From positions 1-37,849 of the forward strand of contig JAZNTB010000035.1 of NCBI GenBank assembly GCA_045591565.1: a stretch of 37,849 nt of DNA, written 5' to 3'. Position numbers and translations under genes: made by a program. A model generated the notes under the pieces. The model was not told the origin of the DNA. It saw only the letters and a program-made list of their open reading frames with translations, and ran no database searches. Numbering within the stretch: the first letter of the stretch is position 1; each line of letters starts with the position of its first letter. Positions 24,331 through 33,307 of this stretch are shown one piece after another. Origin of the DNA: UBA1738 sp045591565 (GTDB lineage: Bacteria > Bacillota > Clostridia > UBA1381).

Positions 24331-26195
24331 TGAAGCTCCTCCCAAATCATATAAAGCTCGTCAAGCTCTGCATTTTTTGCGTCAACTTCCTTTGAAAGCT
24401 CATTCGCCTTTCCGTAATCCGCACCAGATTGCATCAGCTCGCAATTCAGCTCCTCTATTTCCTTCTCCAAAACAGAAATCTGCTCCTCGGTTTTCCTGAG
24501 CTTTGTTTCCTTTTTTCTTTTTTCCGAGGCAAGCCTTTTTTGCTCGTTGTAGTCGAGATTTTTAGGCTTTTCTTCCTTTTTCTCCGGCGCATTTTCTATA
24601 TGCTTTTCCAGAAAATAATCATAGCCTCCACCATAGCTTACAAGACCATTTCCTTCAAAATTAACAATTCTCGTCGCAATCTTATTGATAAAATAACGGT
24701 CATGCGAAACAGCAAGTATCGTTCCGTCATATCCCAAAATTGCATTTTCCAAAGCCTCGCGGGACTCAATATCAAGATGGTTCGTAGGCTCGTCCAGAAT
24801 AAGAAAGTTCACCGGCTTTAGGATTAGCTTAACCAGCTGAACTCTTGCCCTCTCTCCACCTGACAGCTTTTTAATCTCACGAAAAACATCCTCACCATAG
24901 AACATAAATGCTGCGAGTGCGTTTCGTACCTCTGTTTCAGTCATTTTGGGATACTCGTCCCAGACCTCAGCAATTACTGTTTTATCGGTATCGAGGCTTT
25001 CCTGTATCTGGTCGTAGTAGCCTATTTTAATATTTGCACCGATTGTAACCTCTCCGCTGTCCGGTTCTTCTATGCCGCAAATCATCTTAAGCAAGGTGGT
25101 TTTTCCACATCCGTTTTCGCCTAAAAGGAACACCCGCTCACCTTTGTTTATGCTGATATCTGCACCTTTTATTACAGGGGAATCATAGCTTTTATAAAGC
25201 TCTTTTCCCCTCAAAACCTCCATTCCGCCGCCCGGAAGTGCCTTAAACGCAAAGCTTAAATCTTTTAGGGTTTCCTGCGGTTTTATAAGTGACTCTGTAA
25301 GGCGGTCTACAACCTTTTGTTTACTTTCTGCAGTTTTTATATTCTTTTCTCTGTTCCATCTGCGCTGTTGCTCGATTATTCCCTCAAGCCTCTCGATTTC
25401 ACGCTGAGTGTTATCGAAATTGCGCTGCTCTGTAAGACGCTCAATCTCGCGCTGATTTATAAAATCGCTGTAGCTTGCATTTCCGCTGTAAAGCTTACCG
25501 TTTTCCATGGAAAATGTTTTTGCGGTTACTCTGTCTAAAAAGTATCTGTCATGCGATATTACAACAAATGCACCCTTATAGCTGCGCAAAAACTCCTCAA
25601 GCCATAAAATTGCGGATATATCAAGGTGGTTTGTCGGCTCGTCCAAAAACATAAGGTTACAATCCGAAAGTAAGATTTTCGCAAGTGATACCCTTGTTTT
25701 CTGTCCTCCCGACAAGTCATCCACTCTCTTTGAAAGCTCGCTTTCCGAAAACCCCAGCCCCAAAAGACAGGAGCGTATTATTCCCTTGTAGTGATAGCCG
25801 TCAAGCTCAGTAAACCTTTCCTGAAGTCTGTGCTGACGCTCAACCAAAGCCCCTGTATCTCCCGAACCATTTTCCAGTTCCCAGCGTATCATTTCAAGCT
25901 CATTTTCTATTTCTTCAGTCTGCGAAAAGACAGTTTTAACTTCGTCAAAAACTGTCTTTTCCGAGCCGCTACAGGCATACTGCTCAAGATAGCCTACCTT
26001 TAACAGCTTATTTTTAAATACCTCGCCGCTGTCATATTCCATCTCGCCCATCAAAATCTTTATGAGAGTGGATTTTCCTGTGCCGTTTATGCCGATGAAT
26101 CCTATTTTATCCTTATCATCAATACAGAAGGATGCATCGGAAAAAAGCACTTCGTCACCGAAGGACTTTTTTAGCTTACTTACATTTATTAACAT
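24327..26195 (-). CDS. ABC-F family ATPase (ribosome-associated type)
   Basis: This 622-residue soluble protein has two ABC ATPase domains in tandem and no membrane segments. Domain 1 has Walker A GINGTGKST (about 35-43), signature LSGGQKTR and Walker B LMFLDEPTNHLD. The P-site linker follows (about 240-320, rich in Arg/Glu: QREIERLEGIIEQQRRW). Domain 2 has GENGCGKTT, LSGGERAR and FLILDEPTNHLD. A C-terminal coiled coil (about 540-622) recalls Uup or YdiF. ABC-F proteins act at the ribosomal E site on stalled or antibiotic-bound ribosomes; the exact target here is unknown. The ATG at 26195 follows CGGAG. The stop overlaps dtd by 4 bases. Confidence 0.92.
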   Translation of the reverse strand: MLINVSKLKKSFGDEVLFSDASFCIDDKDKIGFIGINGTGKSTLIKILMGEMEYDSGEVFKNKLLKVGYLEQYACSGSEKTVFDEVKTVFSQTEEIENELEMIRWELENGSGDTGALVERQHRLQERFTELDGYHYKGIIRSCLLGLGFSESELSKRVDDLSGGQKTRVSLAKILLSDCNLMFLDEPTNHLDISAILWLEEFLRSYKGAFVVISHDRYFLDRVTAKTFSMENGKLYSGNASYSDFINQREIERLTEQRNFDNTQREIERLEGIIEQQRRWNREKNIKTAESKQKVVDRLTESLIKPQETLKDLSFAFKALPGGGMEVLRGKELYKSYDSPVIKGADISINKGERVFLLGENGCGKTTLLKMICGIEEPDSGEVTIGANIKIGYYDQIQESLDTDKTVIAEVWDEYPKMTETEVRNALAAFMFYGEDVFREIKKLSGGERARVQLVKLILKPVNFLILDEPTNHLDIESREALENAILGYDGTILAVSHDRYFINKIATRIVNFEGNGLVSYGGGYDYFLEKHIENAPEKKEEKPKNLDYNEQKRLASEKRKKETKLRKTEEQISVLEKEIEELNCELMQSGADYGKANELSKEVDAKNAELDELYMIWEELQ

Positions 26196-26210
26196 CGTAC
26201 ACTCCGTACA

Positions 26211-27317
26211 TTACATTTTTTCGATATAGTTATGCAGAATACTGTAGCCATAGTAAAGATCAGGACACCATCTTCCGCCCAGACCCTCAAGCGTTTTCAC
26301 CGTTCCTGCCCATGCGATAGACTTTACTGAATAGTATCTGCCATGCGGCTCCCCTATCGGCTCAAGACCGATATATGCACTTATGTGATTGAAGTGTCCG
26401 CGAACGCCGTCCTCAGGTGTTTCAAAGGTTTCGTGGTCCTCTGTTCTGTCGCCTATTGCATCCTTAGTTTTGATGCCTGCCCAGTTATTCTGCTCCGGCA
26501 TAACCGCACCGCCGTACTTTCCAAAGCCCGTTTCCTTTGCTGCCTGAGCGTACAGGATTTCAGGACGGATACCTGTTATTTCACCATACTGCCAGTAAAT
26601 ATCGGCAATATCTATAAATCTTTGTGCTGCCCCCTTTTTGGTTGCCCACTCCTTTGCTTCTTCAAGACTAACCTCGGACGGTGCAACAAGCTCGGTATAC
26701 GATTCTCTTACACCCAAATCAAGCTGTACAAGACCTTCCTTGCTTCCCAAAACTCTGTACAAAAGCGAGCAAGCCTCAGCTCTTGTCAGCAAATCCTTCG
26801 GGCGCAAAAGCTGCTCCGAACCCTTATAATATCCTCTTTCAACAGCGATTGACAGAAGCTTTTTATAGTCCTTATCAACCTCGTCTGCATCATCAAAATT
26901 GACATCAAGAATATCAGGGTTTCTGAGATTTCCCTCTTTCAGTCCTGAAGACAACACTAAAGATGCCGCAAATTCTTCTCTTGTAACCTTCTCGGTTGGT
27001 TTAAAGTTTTTGCTGCTCTTTTTCATATACTTTCCAAAGGTTTGGATATAAAGGTATGACCATCTGTCCTCAAACACATCTGAAAAGAAATATTCCTCTC
27101 CCCTTTCAAGTCCAAATGCATCTACCATAATTTTTGCCATTTGCTCGCGTGTTAAATTATCCCCAAGCGCCAGACTTCCGTCCGCCATTCCGGAAAGAAT
27201 TTTATGCTTGACGCAATACTCTACAGCTGTTTTTGCCCAGTCAAACTGAGCAAAAGCAGTATTTGGAATCAGCGCAATCAGAAGAGCTGCTACAAAAACT
27301 TTTGTACTTTTTTTCAT
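26211..27317 (-). CDS. Secreted SLH-domain protein with C-terminal glucosaminidase-like domain
   Basis: This 368-residue exported protein has a signal peptide (MKKSTKVFVAALLIALIPNT, cleavage likely after AFA at about residue 23). Three S-layer homology domains follow at about 25-68, 77-125 and 138-190, each with an LTRE, VTREE or LTRAE type motif. A C-terminal glucosaminidase/lysozyme-like domain (about 235-368) has the likely catalytic Glu in AQAAKETGFGKYGG near residue 262, plus NNWAGIKTK. It probably anchors to pyruvylated wall polymer (see csaB) and trims peptidoglycan glycan. The gene begins 3 bases after the rnfB stop, so it seems part of the Rnf operon. Confidence 0.88.
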   Translation of the reverse strand: MKKSTKVFVAALLIALIPNTAFAQFDWAKTAVEYCVKHKILSGMADGSLALGDNLTREQMAKIMVDAFGLERGEEYFFSDVFEDRWSYLYIQTFGKYMKKSSKNFKPTEKVTREEFAASLVLSSGLKEGNLRNPDILDVNFDDADEVDKDYKKLLSIAVERGYYKGSEQLLRPKDLLTRAEACSLLYRVLGSKEGLVQLDLGVRESYTELVAPSEVSLEEAKEWATKKGAAQRFIDIADIYWQYGEITGIRPEILYAQAAKETGFGKYGGAVMPEQNNWAGIKTKDAIGDRTEDHETFETPEDGVRGHFNHISAYIGLEPIGEPHGRYYSVKSIAWAGTVKTLEGLGGRWCPDLYYGYSILHNYIEKM

Positions 27318-27320
27318 AAT

Positions 27321-28112
27321 TTACCTCTTGTTTATTATGACCTTCTTAGGACACTTATTTGCACATATACCGCATGACTTACATTTATCGTAGTCGATAA
27401 CGGCAAGATTATCGGTAACGCTTATTGCATCAAAAGGACATTCCTTTTCGCATATACGGCAGGCGATACATCCTGCCGCGCAAACTGCGTTAACTTCCTT
27501 CCCCGGTCTTTTATTCCTGCACAAAACAGTAACGGTTTTATCCTTAGGCATAAGCTCTATGATATTTTTAGGACATGCCTTTACGCACATTCCGCAAGCG
27601 GTACATTTTTCTTCATCAATGACCGCAATTCCGTTTACTATATTGATTGCACCGAATTTGCACACATCTTTGCAGGTACCGTAGCCAAGGCAGCCTGTAG
27701 GGCAAGCCTTCTGTCCTCCTGCAAGCTTTGCCGCAGCGTCGCAAGTATTAACGCCGTAATACTCATATTTATCCTTTGCCTTTTCACAATCGCCGCCACA
27801 AAGCACTCGTGCAACCTTAGGACTTGATGCTGCAACGGCCTTTCCCATTATTCCGCCGATTTGCTGTGCAACGCCTCCGCCGCCAACACTACAGCAATCA
27901 ACCAAAGCGCCTTTCTCCACCACAGCATGCGCATATGCACTGCATCCCGCAAAGCCACAGGCACCGCAGTTCGCACCGGGGAGAACTTCCTCTATCTTTT
28001 CTATCCTCTCATCAACCTCTACCTTGAAAATTATAGCCGCAAATGCGAGCAAAAGTCCAAACGCAAGGCCGATAAGTCCAACAACCAAAACAGCTGTAAT
28101 TATATTACCCAT
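27321..28112 (-). CDS. rnfB: Rnf complex subunit RnfB
   Basis: This 263-residue membrane-anchored iron-sulfur protein is the ferredoxin-facing entry of Rnf. It has an N-terminal helix (residues 4-28) and the 4Fe-4S binding motif NCGACGFAGCSAYA (about 48-61). Two further ferredoxin-like domains follow, with CTACGMCVKACP, CIACRICEKECP and CKSCGICANKCP, so it carries several 4Fe-4S clusters. The start is 12 bases after the rnfA stop. It is the last rnf gene, as is usual in clostridial rnfCDGEAB operons. Confidence 0.95.
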   Translation of the reverse strand: MGNIITAVLVVGLIGLAFGLLLAFAAIIFKVEVDERIEKIEEVLPGANCGACGFAGCSAYAHAVVEKGALVDCCSVGGGGVAQQIGGIMGKAVAASSPKVARVLCGGDCEKAKDKYEYYGVNTCDAAAKLAGGQKACPTGCLGYGTCKDVCKFGAINIVNGIAVIDEEKCTACGMCVKACPKNIIELMPKDKTVTVLCRNKRPGKEVNAVCAAGCIACRICEKECPFDAISVTDNLAVIDYDKCKSCGICANKCPKKVIINKR

Positions 28113-28124
28113 TTTGTACCTCCG

Positions 28125-28706
28125 TTATATGCTAAGACCTGAAAAGCCCATGAACGCAATCGCCATAAGTCCCGCCGTTACCAGTGCAATCGGGAAGCCG
28201 TGGAAGCATTCCGGAATTTCCTTCTCGTCTATAAACTCACGCACCCCTGCAAAAAGCACGATGGCAAGGGTAAACCCTAAAGCTGCAAAGGTTCCATAAA
28301 GAACAGAATGGATAAAGTCATATCCGCTCTGAACATTGAGTATTGCAACACCAAGCACGGCACAGTTAGTTGTTATAAGCGGAAGGTAGATACCAAGCGC
28401 ATTATAAAGTGCCGGCATAAGCTTTTTTATTACCATTTCAACAAACTGAACAAGCCCTGCAATAATAAGAATAAATGCGATTGTCTGCAGATATTCAAGC
28501 TCGAAAGGAATGAGCAGAAACTCGTTTACGCACCATGTAAAAGCTGATGCAATCGCCATAACAAAGGTAACCGCCATACCCATACCAAGGGCTGTATCTG
28601 TCTTTTTAGACACCCCAAGGAACGGGCAGCAGCCAAGAAATTTAACAAGAACGAAGTTCTCGGTAAAAAGTGCTGCAATTAATAATGACATAATTGATGG
28701 TTGCAT
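28125..28706 (-). CDS. rnfA: Rnf complex subunit RnfA
   Basis: This 193-residue integral membrane subunit has about six helices. The N-terminal ENFVLVKFLGCCPFLGVSKK holds a conserved cysteine region that, with RnfE, forms the 2Fe-2S or FeS site in the membrane known from recent Rnf structures. The C-terminal AGVREFIDEKEIPECFHGFP is typical. RnfA and RnfE are inverted-topology relatives (NqrE/NqrD family). The ATG overlaps the rnfE stop by one base (TAATG). Confidence 0.95.
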   Translation of the reverse strand: MQPSIMSLLIAALFTENFVLVKFLGCCPFLGVSKKTDTALGMGMAVTFVMAIASAFTWCVNEFLLIPFELEYLQTIAFILIIAGLVQFVEMVIKKLMPALYNALGIYLPLITTNCAVLGVAILNVQSGYDFIHSVLYGTFAALGFTLAIVLFAGVREFIDEKEIPECFHGFPIALVTAGLMAIAFMGFSGLSI

Positions 28707-29317
28707 TATTCTCTGCCCCCTTCCTGTTTTTTAGAAACAATGAAGTTTATAGCAGCGATTAAAATTCCCAAAACTATAAATCCGCCCGGTGGCATTCCTA
28801 TGATAGTCGCAGGCTTTACCGGTCCTCCTAAAATCTGTACACCCCAGATTGTTCCCTGTCCCAAAAGCTCGCGCACAATCGAGATAATACAAAGTGCCGC
28901 CGTAAATCCAAGTCCCATTCCAAGACCATCAACAGCAGACCTTAAAACTGTATTCTTGGATGCAAAAGCCTCGGCACGCGCAAGGATTATGCAGTTTACC
29001 ACTATAAGAGGTATAAAAATTCCGAGCGATGCATAAAGCGACGGAACAAATGCCTCGAGTACCATCTGAACTATCGTTACAAAGGTTGCTATAATTACAA
29101 TATATGCCGCAATACGAACCTTATCCGGAATTGCTTTTCTTAAAAGCGAAACCAGTATATTTGACATCACAAGTACGGCTGTTGCAGAAAGTCCCATTCC
29201 CAGACCGTTCGCAAGAGTTGTCGTTACAGCGAGTGTAGGGCACATTCCCAGAAGCTGAACCAATGCAGGGTTTTCATACAAAAGTCCGTTTGTGAAAACC
29301 GAGTTTTTATTTGCCAT
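28706..29317 (-). CDS. rnfE: Rnf complex subunit RnfE
   Basis: This 203-residue integral membrane subunit pairs with RnfA. The conserved stretch ENPALVQLLGMCPTLAVTTT contains the membrane cysteine, and GLGMGLGFTAALCIISIVRE and GQGTIWGVQILG near residues 140-165 are typical. It starts two bases after the rnfG stop. Helix count is about six. It probably forms part of the Na+ or H+ path through the membrane. Confidence 0.95.
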   Translation of the reverse strand: MANKNSVFTNGLLYENPALVQLLGMCPTLAVTTTLANGLGMGLSATAVLVMSNILVSLLRKAIPDKVRIAAYIVIIATFVTIVQMVLEAFVPSLYASLGIFIPLIVVNCIILARAEAFASKNTVLRSAVDGLGMGLGFTAALCIISIVRELLGQGTIWGVQILGGPVKPATIIGMPPGGFIVLGILIAAINFIVSKKQEGGRE

Positions 29318-29319
29318 AC

Positions 29320-29889
29320 TTACTCGCCCCCTTTCAACTCTAAAACAGCTGCAATAGCATCATTTACACCACGCGTAACAGCTTTCGAAGTAACTGTTGC
29401 CGACGAAATAGCATCTATTTCATTTCCCTTTGCGCCTCCGCCCTTAACAACGGTTATTCCCTCTCTTTTTCCTGTAAACTGATTTTTAAACTCGTCCGTT
29501 GTACACTTAGAGCCAAGACCTGCAGTTTCACTCTGGGAAATAATTTCAATGCCCGCTACTACATTATCAGCACCAATTCCGATTATCATTTCTATTGCTC
29601 CGCCATAGCCGTTAGGTACCGCCTTCACAGCATATCCTGCATCTCCGCCGCTGTAAATTCCGGTTACCGACGAGCCTTGTGTAGCCTCATATTCCAACTC
29701 TTTTATTTCTCTGGCATCCGGAAGAACTTTGCGTATAGCCGCCTCCTGTGCCTTCTTGTTATTCTCTGCAATAACCGGCGCTGTAACTCCGTTTACGCCT
29801 GCAAGAATTGCCGCAGCAATAGCTGTTATGGCAAAAAGTATAACTCCAACCTTTAAAACCTCAGTTATATCATTCCTTTTAAACATCAT
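29320..29889 (-). CDS. rnfG: Rnf complex subunit RnfG (covalent FMN)
   Basis: This 189-residue subunit has one N-terminal membrane helix (about residues 12-35) and an extracytoplasmic FMN-binding domain. The flavinylation motif appears as AISSATVTSKAV near residue 165, where the Thr of SxATxxT receives FMN, and SETAGLGSKC precedes it as expected. Two adjacent ATG codons (29889 and 29886) both follow GGAGG and overlap the rnfD stop. FMN attachment depends on an ApbE transferase, not present in this window. Confidence 0.94.
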   Translation of the reverse strand: MMFKRNDITEVLKVGVILFAITAIAAAILAGVNGVTAPVIAENNKKAQEAAIRKVLPDAREIKELEYEATQGSSVTGIYSGGDAGYAVKAVPNGYGGAIEMIIGIGADNVVAGIEIISQSETAGLGSKCTTDEFKNQFTGKREGITVVKGGGAKGNEIDAISSATVTSKAVTRGVNDAIAAVLELKGGE

Positions 29890-30851
29890 CTCTTACCTCC
29901 CCCGAAAGCTTTAGGAGCAGTAAAACGCTCGATAAGCGGAGTCAGTACATTCATAAGAATTACTGCAAAGGATGCACCTTCAGGATATGCACCAAATCTT
30001 CGTATTGCAAAATTCAAGAGTCCACAGCCTATACCGAATATAATCATTCCTGATGAAGTTGTAGGTGTTGTCACATAGTCGGTAGCCATAAAGAATGAAG
30101 CAAGCAAGAGTCCACCTGTGCATATATGCAAAAGCGTGAAGTATTCCTTAGAAAATGCTGTATTGTTATCACCGAAAAGGTACATTACCACTGCAAAGGA
30201 AACTATGTATGCAACAGGAATTTTCCAGTCCACCACACGCTTAATTAAAAGATACAAAAATCCTAAAAGAAGCATTGCTCCCGATGTTTCGCCTATGCAT
30301 CCGCCCTTGTTTCCCAAAAATGCCTCAAGCAGCGAAGGAAGAGTTCCCTCCTGAATTCCCTTCAAAACTCCAAGCGGAGTGGCAGAGGATATCGCATCAG
30401 CACCGTATCCCATAAACGGTGTTACAAATGTTGACATACTGCCTGCCCATGCAACAACCATAAAGCAACGCGCTGCAAGAGCCGGGTTCATAAAGTTCTT
30501 TCCAAGTCCGCCATAAAGCTGTTTTACAATAATTATCGCAAACGCACTACCGATAGCAGTCATCCAGAGCGGTATTGTAACCGGCAGGTTTAGTGCCAGC
30601 AAAAGACCTGTCACAACCGCAGACAAATCTCCTACAGTTACAGGCTTTTTGGTTATTTTTTGATACAAATACTCTGATAGTATACACGCCGCTATTGAAG
30701 TACATATTACAGCAAGCGCACGAAATCCGAAAAAGTACATTCCGGCAAGACTCGCCGGAAGAAGGGCAATAATCACATCAAGCATTATTGATGATATATT
30801 TTCTGTCGCCTTCATATGAGGAGATGATGAAACTATAAGCTTTTCTTCCAT
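29886..30851 (-). CDS. rnfD: Rnf complex subunit RnfD (covalent FMN)
   Basis: This 321-residue integral membrane protein has about nine helices and a covalently bound FMN at a Thr in the motif that appears here as AISSATPLGVLKG near residue 155. VKQLYGGLGKNFMNPALAAR and the NFAIRRFGAYPEGASFAVIL stretch are characteristic of RnfD/NqrB. The ATG shares one base with the rnfC stop codon. Together with RnfG it moves electrons across the membrane to RnfC. Confidence 0.95.
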   Translation of the reverse strand: MEEKLIVSSSPHMKATENISSIMLDVIIALLPASLAGMYFFGFRALAVICTSIAACILSEYLYQKITKKPVTVGDLSAVVTGLLLALNLPVTIPLWMTAIGSAFAIIIVKQLYGGLGKNFMNPALAARCFMVVAWAGSMSTFVTPFMGYGADAISSATPLGVLKGIQEGTLPSLLEAFLGNKGGCIGETSGAMLLLGFLYLLIKRVVDWKIPVAYIVSFAVVMYLFGDNNTAFSKEYFTLLHICTGGLLLASFFMATDYVTTPTTSSGMIIFGIGCGLLNFAIRRFGAYPEGASFAVILMNVLTPLIERFTAPKAFGGGKR

Positions 30852-32164
30852 TAGTTCTTCTTCCTCCTTTTCTCAATAATCTTTTGCTTTGCTGCACGGA
30901 TATTCTGCACAGGGCTTTGCCGTCCCGGGCAAAGATATGAGCAAAGACCACATTCTATACAATTCATAATATTATATTTTTCACAAGCCTCAAGGTCGCC
31001 ATTTGCCGCATATTTTGAAAGATAGAGCGGCATCAGCTGCATTGGGCAATGCTTTACGCATTTTCCGCAGCGTATGCATGGAGAATTCACATCATAAACA
31101 GCCGCAGCTTCGGATAGTGCAAGAATTGCCGATGTGGTTTTAATCGTAGGAACATCGAGCGAATACTGAGCCATACCCATCATTGGTCCGCCCATTATAA
31201 TCTTTTTTGCATTCTTTGCAAATCCCCCTGCCTGTTCTATTACGAAAGAGAAAGGTGTTCCAAGCCTTACATCAAGATTGCATGGCTCTTTTATAGCGTC
31301 GCCGGCAACTGTAATAATTCTTGAAGCAACAGGTTTTCCTGTCTTAAAGGAGCGTGCAATTTCAAACGCTGTGTCAACATTGATAACAACTACCCCAACA
31401 TCTGCAGGAAGTCCACCCATAGGCACTGTTTTTCCGGTAACAGCTTTGATGAGCTGTTTTTCCGAGCCTTGCGGATACTTTGTTTTAAGCTCCACAACCT
31501 CAATACTCTCATCCTTTAGCTGTCTGATTGCATCTGCTGCGTCAGGCTTATTTGCTTCAATGCCGATATGACCTTTTTCAAGTCCAAACAGCTTCATACA
31601 TATTCTAAGCCCTAAAACCACATCCTCGCCGCTTTCTAAAAGTCTTCTGTGGTCAGAAGTAAGGTACGGCTCACATTCTGCCGCATTCACTATCAAGTGT
31701 GTGATTTTCTTTTCCTCAGGCGGTGACAGTTTCACATGAGTAGGAAATCCTGCTCCTCCCATACCTACAATTCCTGCATCACGAACTGCTTTGATAATTT
31801 CGTCCTTCGTCATTTTATCAACATTCTTAGGTTCGCAGCCATCAATTTCTGCATACTCAAAGTCGTTCTCTACAAATATAGCGGTAACCTCCGCCCCCGA
31901 TGGATGCAGATACGGCTTTATTGCTGTAACTTTACCTGATACCGATGAATGTACCGGTACGCTCAAAAACGCATCCGAATCCGCCAGTATCTCACCTACC
32001 CTGACATAGTCTCCCACGCTCTTTTTTGCATCAAGCATAGCACCTATATGCTGCTGAAGCGGAAAAATATGAACAGGTGCGCCATCTATTACCCTTATAG
32101 GTATCTTGTTTGTTTCTTCTTTATGATCCGGTATGTGCATACCGCCCTTAAATGTCTTAAACAA
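30851..32164 (-). CDS. rnfC: Rnf complex subunit RnfC (NADH/FMN and 4Fe-4S)
   Basis: This 437-residue cytoplasmic subunit carries the NAD+ and FMN site (AVRDAGIVGMGGAGFPTHVK near residue 130, then VNAAECEPYLTSDHRR) and two C-terminal 4Fe-4S motifs (CIRCGKCVKHCP and CIECGLCSYLCP). It passes electrons to NAD+. The start is a TTG at 32162-32164: GGAGGTG lies 5 bases before it and the product then begins MFKTFKGGMHIP, as RnfC proteins usually do (FKGG near the start). Extending upstream would translate through the ribosome binding site. It is the first gene of rnfCDGEAB and is driven by the promoter at 32206-32234. Confidence 0.94.
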   Translation of the reverse strand: MFKTFKGGMHIPDHKEETNKIPIRVIDGAPVHIFPLQQHIGAMLDAKKSVGDYVRVGEILADSDAFLSVPVHSSVSGKVTAIKPYLHPSGAEVTAIFVENDFEYAEIDGCEPKNVDKMTKDEIIKAVRDAGIVGMGGAGFPTHVKLSPPEEKKITHLIVNAAECEPYLTSDHRRLLESGEDVVLGLRICMKLFGLEKGHIGIEANKPDAADAIRQLKDESIEVVELKTKYPQGSEKQLIKAVTGKTVPMGGLPADVGVVVINVDTAFEIARSFKTGKPVASRIITVAGDAIKEPCNLDVRLGTPFSFVIEQAGGFAKNAKKIIMGGPMMGMAQYSLDVPTIKTTSAILALSEAAAVYDVNSPCIRCGKCVKHCPMQLMPLYLSKYAANGDLEACEKYNIMNCIECGLCSYLCPGRQSPVQNIRAAKQKIIEKRRKKN

Positions 32165-32205
32165 AATGCCACCTCCAAAACCTCTATACAATATACATAT
32201 ATATA

Positions 32206-32234
32206 ATCATATCATATTTTTTACTGAAATTCAA
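32206..32234 (-). promoter_or_regulatory. Promoter of the rnf operon
   Basis: The minus strand reads TTGAAT (32229-32234), 17 bases, then TATGAT (32206-32211), about 42 bases before the TTG start of rnfC. Confidence 0.78.
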
Positions 32235-32261
32235 TGTATTTACGATAGTTATTTAATTAAC

Positions 32262-32298
32262 AAAGAGGCTGCCGTCGCAACCTGACAGCAGCCTCTTA
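32262..32298 (-). terminator. Terminator after thiT
   Basis: GAGGCTGC (32265-32272) and GCAGCCTC (32288-32295) form a strong GC-rich 8-bp stem, extended by GAC/GTC pairs inside. The minus-strand tail is TTTGTTAATT, a weak but usable T tract. Confidence 0.75.
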
Positions 32299-32299
32299 C

Positions 32300-32818
32300 C
32301 TATTCTTTAGAGCTGAATAATATACCGGCTTTTTTATATAAAAATACAAGCACCGCAACAGAAATAATTAGTTCCGGTATCATATACGACGCCTGATATA
32401 TAAGCGAATATATCCACGGATTTTGTCCTTCGGGCGCATACTCTGCAAAAAGCACCGCACCGCTTACCAGCGAGGACACAAACCTGCCCGCAACTCCTGC
32501 GCAGCTGCCCGCAATAATTCCTTTAAGGTTTTTACCGAAAAAGCCTGCAATTCCCAAAAGTCCGTATGCAAGCAGATAGTCCAGAACTATTGACGCCGGA
32601 TGATATACAACGCCCGACAGAAGCATGGATAAAAGTCCGTAAATTCCGCCTGCTATAGTTCCTGCTGCACATCCTCGCCTTATACTTATCAGCAAAAGCG
32701 GAATCATAGTCAGCGAAACCGACCCGCCCTGCGGCATCTCCCACAGCTTAATAAAGCTGCACACAACTGCGATCGCAACACTAATTGCAATATCTGCCAT
32801 TACCCTTGTTTTTTTCAT
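32300..32818 (-). CDS. thiT: Thiamine transporter ThiT (ECF S component)
   Basis: This 172-residue protein has six membrane segments and is the S component for thiamine uptake. LWEMPQGGSVSLTMIPLLLI near residue 26 is the ThiT signature, with aromatic and Glu residues of the thiamine site later (FAEYAPEGQNPWIYSLIYQAS). A TPP riboswitch with a terminator lies directly upstream. The ATG at 32818 follows AAGGG by 10 bases. It needs the general ECF module encoded elsewhere. Confidence 0.94.
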   Translation of the reverse strand: MKKTRVMADIAISVAIAVVCSFIKLWEMPQGGSVSLTMIPLLLISIRRGCAAGTIAGGIYGLLSMLLSGVVYHPASIVLDYLLAYGLLGIAGFFGKNLKGIIAGSCAGVAGRFVSSLVSGAVLFAEYAPEGQNPWIYSLIYQASYMIPELIISVAVLVFLYKKAGILFSSKE

Positions 32819-32857
32819 TTTACCATTTCCCTTCTCAATTTATTTCAAATGAATACA

Positions 32858-32896
32858 GGAAATATAAAAGCATATCTGCAAATACAGATATGCTTA
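32858..32896 (-). terminator. Intrinsic terminator of the TPP riboswitch
   Basis: On the minus strand AAGCATATCTG and CAGATATGCTT form an 11-bp stem with a 6-base loop, followed by TTTTATATTT. It lies between the aptamer and thiT and is the likely switch. Confidence 0.9.
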
Positions 32897-32910
32897 AAAG
32901 TCTTATTTAC

Positions 32911-33006
32911 AGAATCCCTTCGCCGGCATTATCCATATCAGGTTATAGGGTCGGGATTTTCAAAATCCCCTCTCAGCCTGTTCACAAGCTCCCCTTTCCG
33001 TATTCA
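32911..33006 (-). ncRNA. TPP riboswitch (THI element)
   Basis: Read on the minus strand the element shows GGGGAGC, then the core CAGGCTGAGAGGGG, a P3 hairpin (GGGATTTTGAAAATCCC), GACCCTATAACCTGATATGG and ATAATGCCGGCGAAGGGA, all TPP aptamer hallmarks. A terminator follows 15 bases after P1, so high TPP should stop transcription before thiT. Confidence 0.97.
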
Positions 33007-33018
33007 TTTGTTGACTGA

Positions 33019-33291
33019 TTATTTACCAAGATGTTCCAAAACCTTGTTTTTTATATCCTTCATCCCCTGTATACTCGGATGTCCCGAATTCGGCAGGCAG
33101 GCTCTTTTGGTGAGCTTGATAACCTCCACGCCGTATTTTACACAGGCAACTTTATAATTTTTTACCAATTCCTCATTAAGGTTGAGATTGATTATGACGA
33201 TAACTCTCGCTTCCGGAAGCTTTTCCCTGACTCTTGCAAGCAGATATCCAAACGCAGGAAGAGCCTGATAAAGATCCTCCTTTGTCCAATC
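33019..33291 (-). pseudogene. C-terminal remnant of an SGNH/GDSL-type hydrolase
   Basis: The minus strand is open from just after a stop at 33292-33294 to the TAA at 33019-33021, giving about 90 residues (DWTKEDLYQALPAFGYLLAR at the left end, PNSGHPSIQGMKDIKNKVLE near the right end). That last stretch is the block V of SGNH hydrolases, which normally reads DxxHP..GM; here the Asp position is Asn. There is no in-frame ATG, GTG or TTG at the left end with a usable ribosome binding site, and the N-terminal half with the catalytic Ser is missing. It stops 13 bases before the TPP aptamer. Confidence 0.6.
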
Positions 33292-33307
33292 TTACCCTCT
33301 TTTCTTT

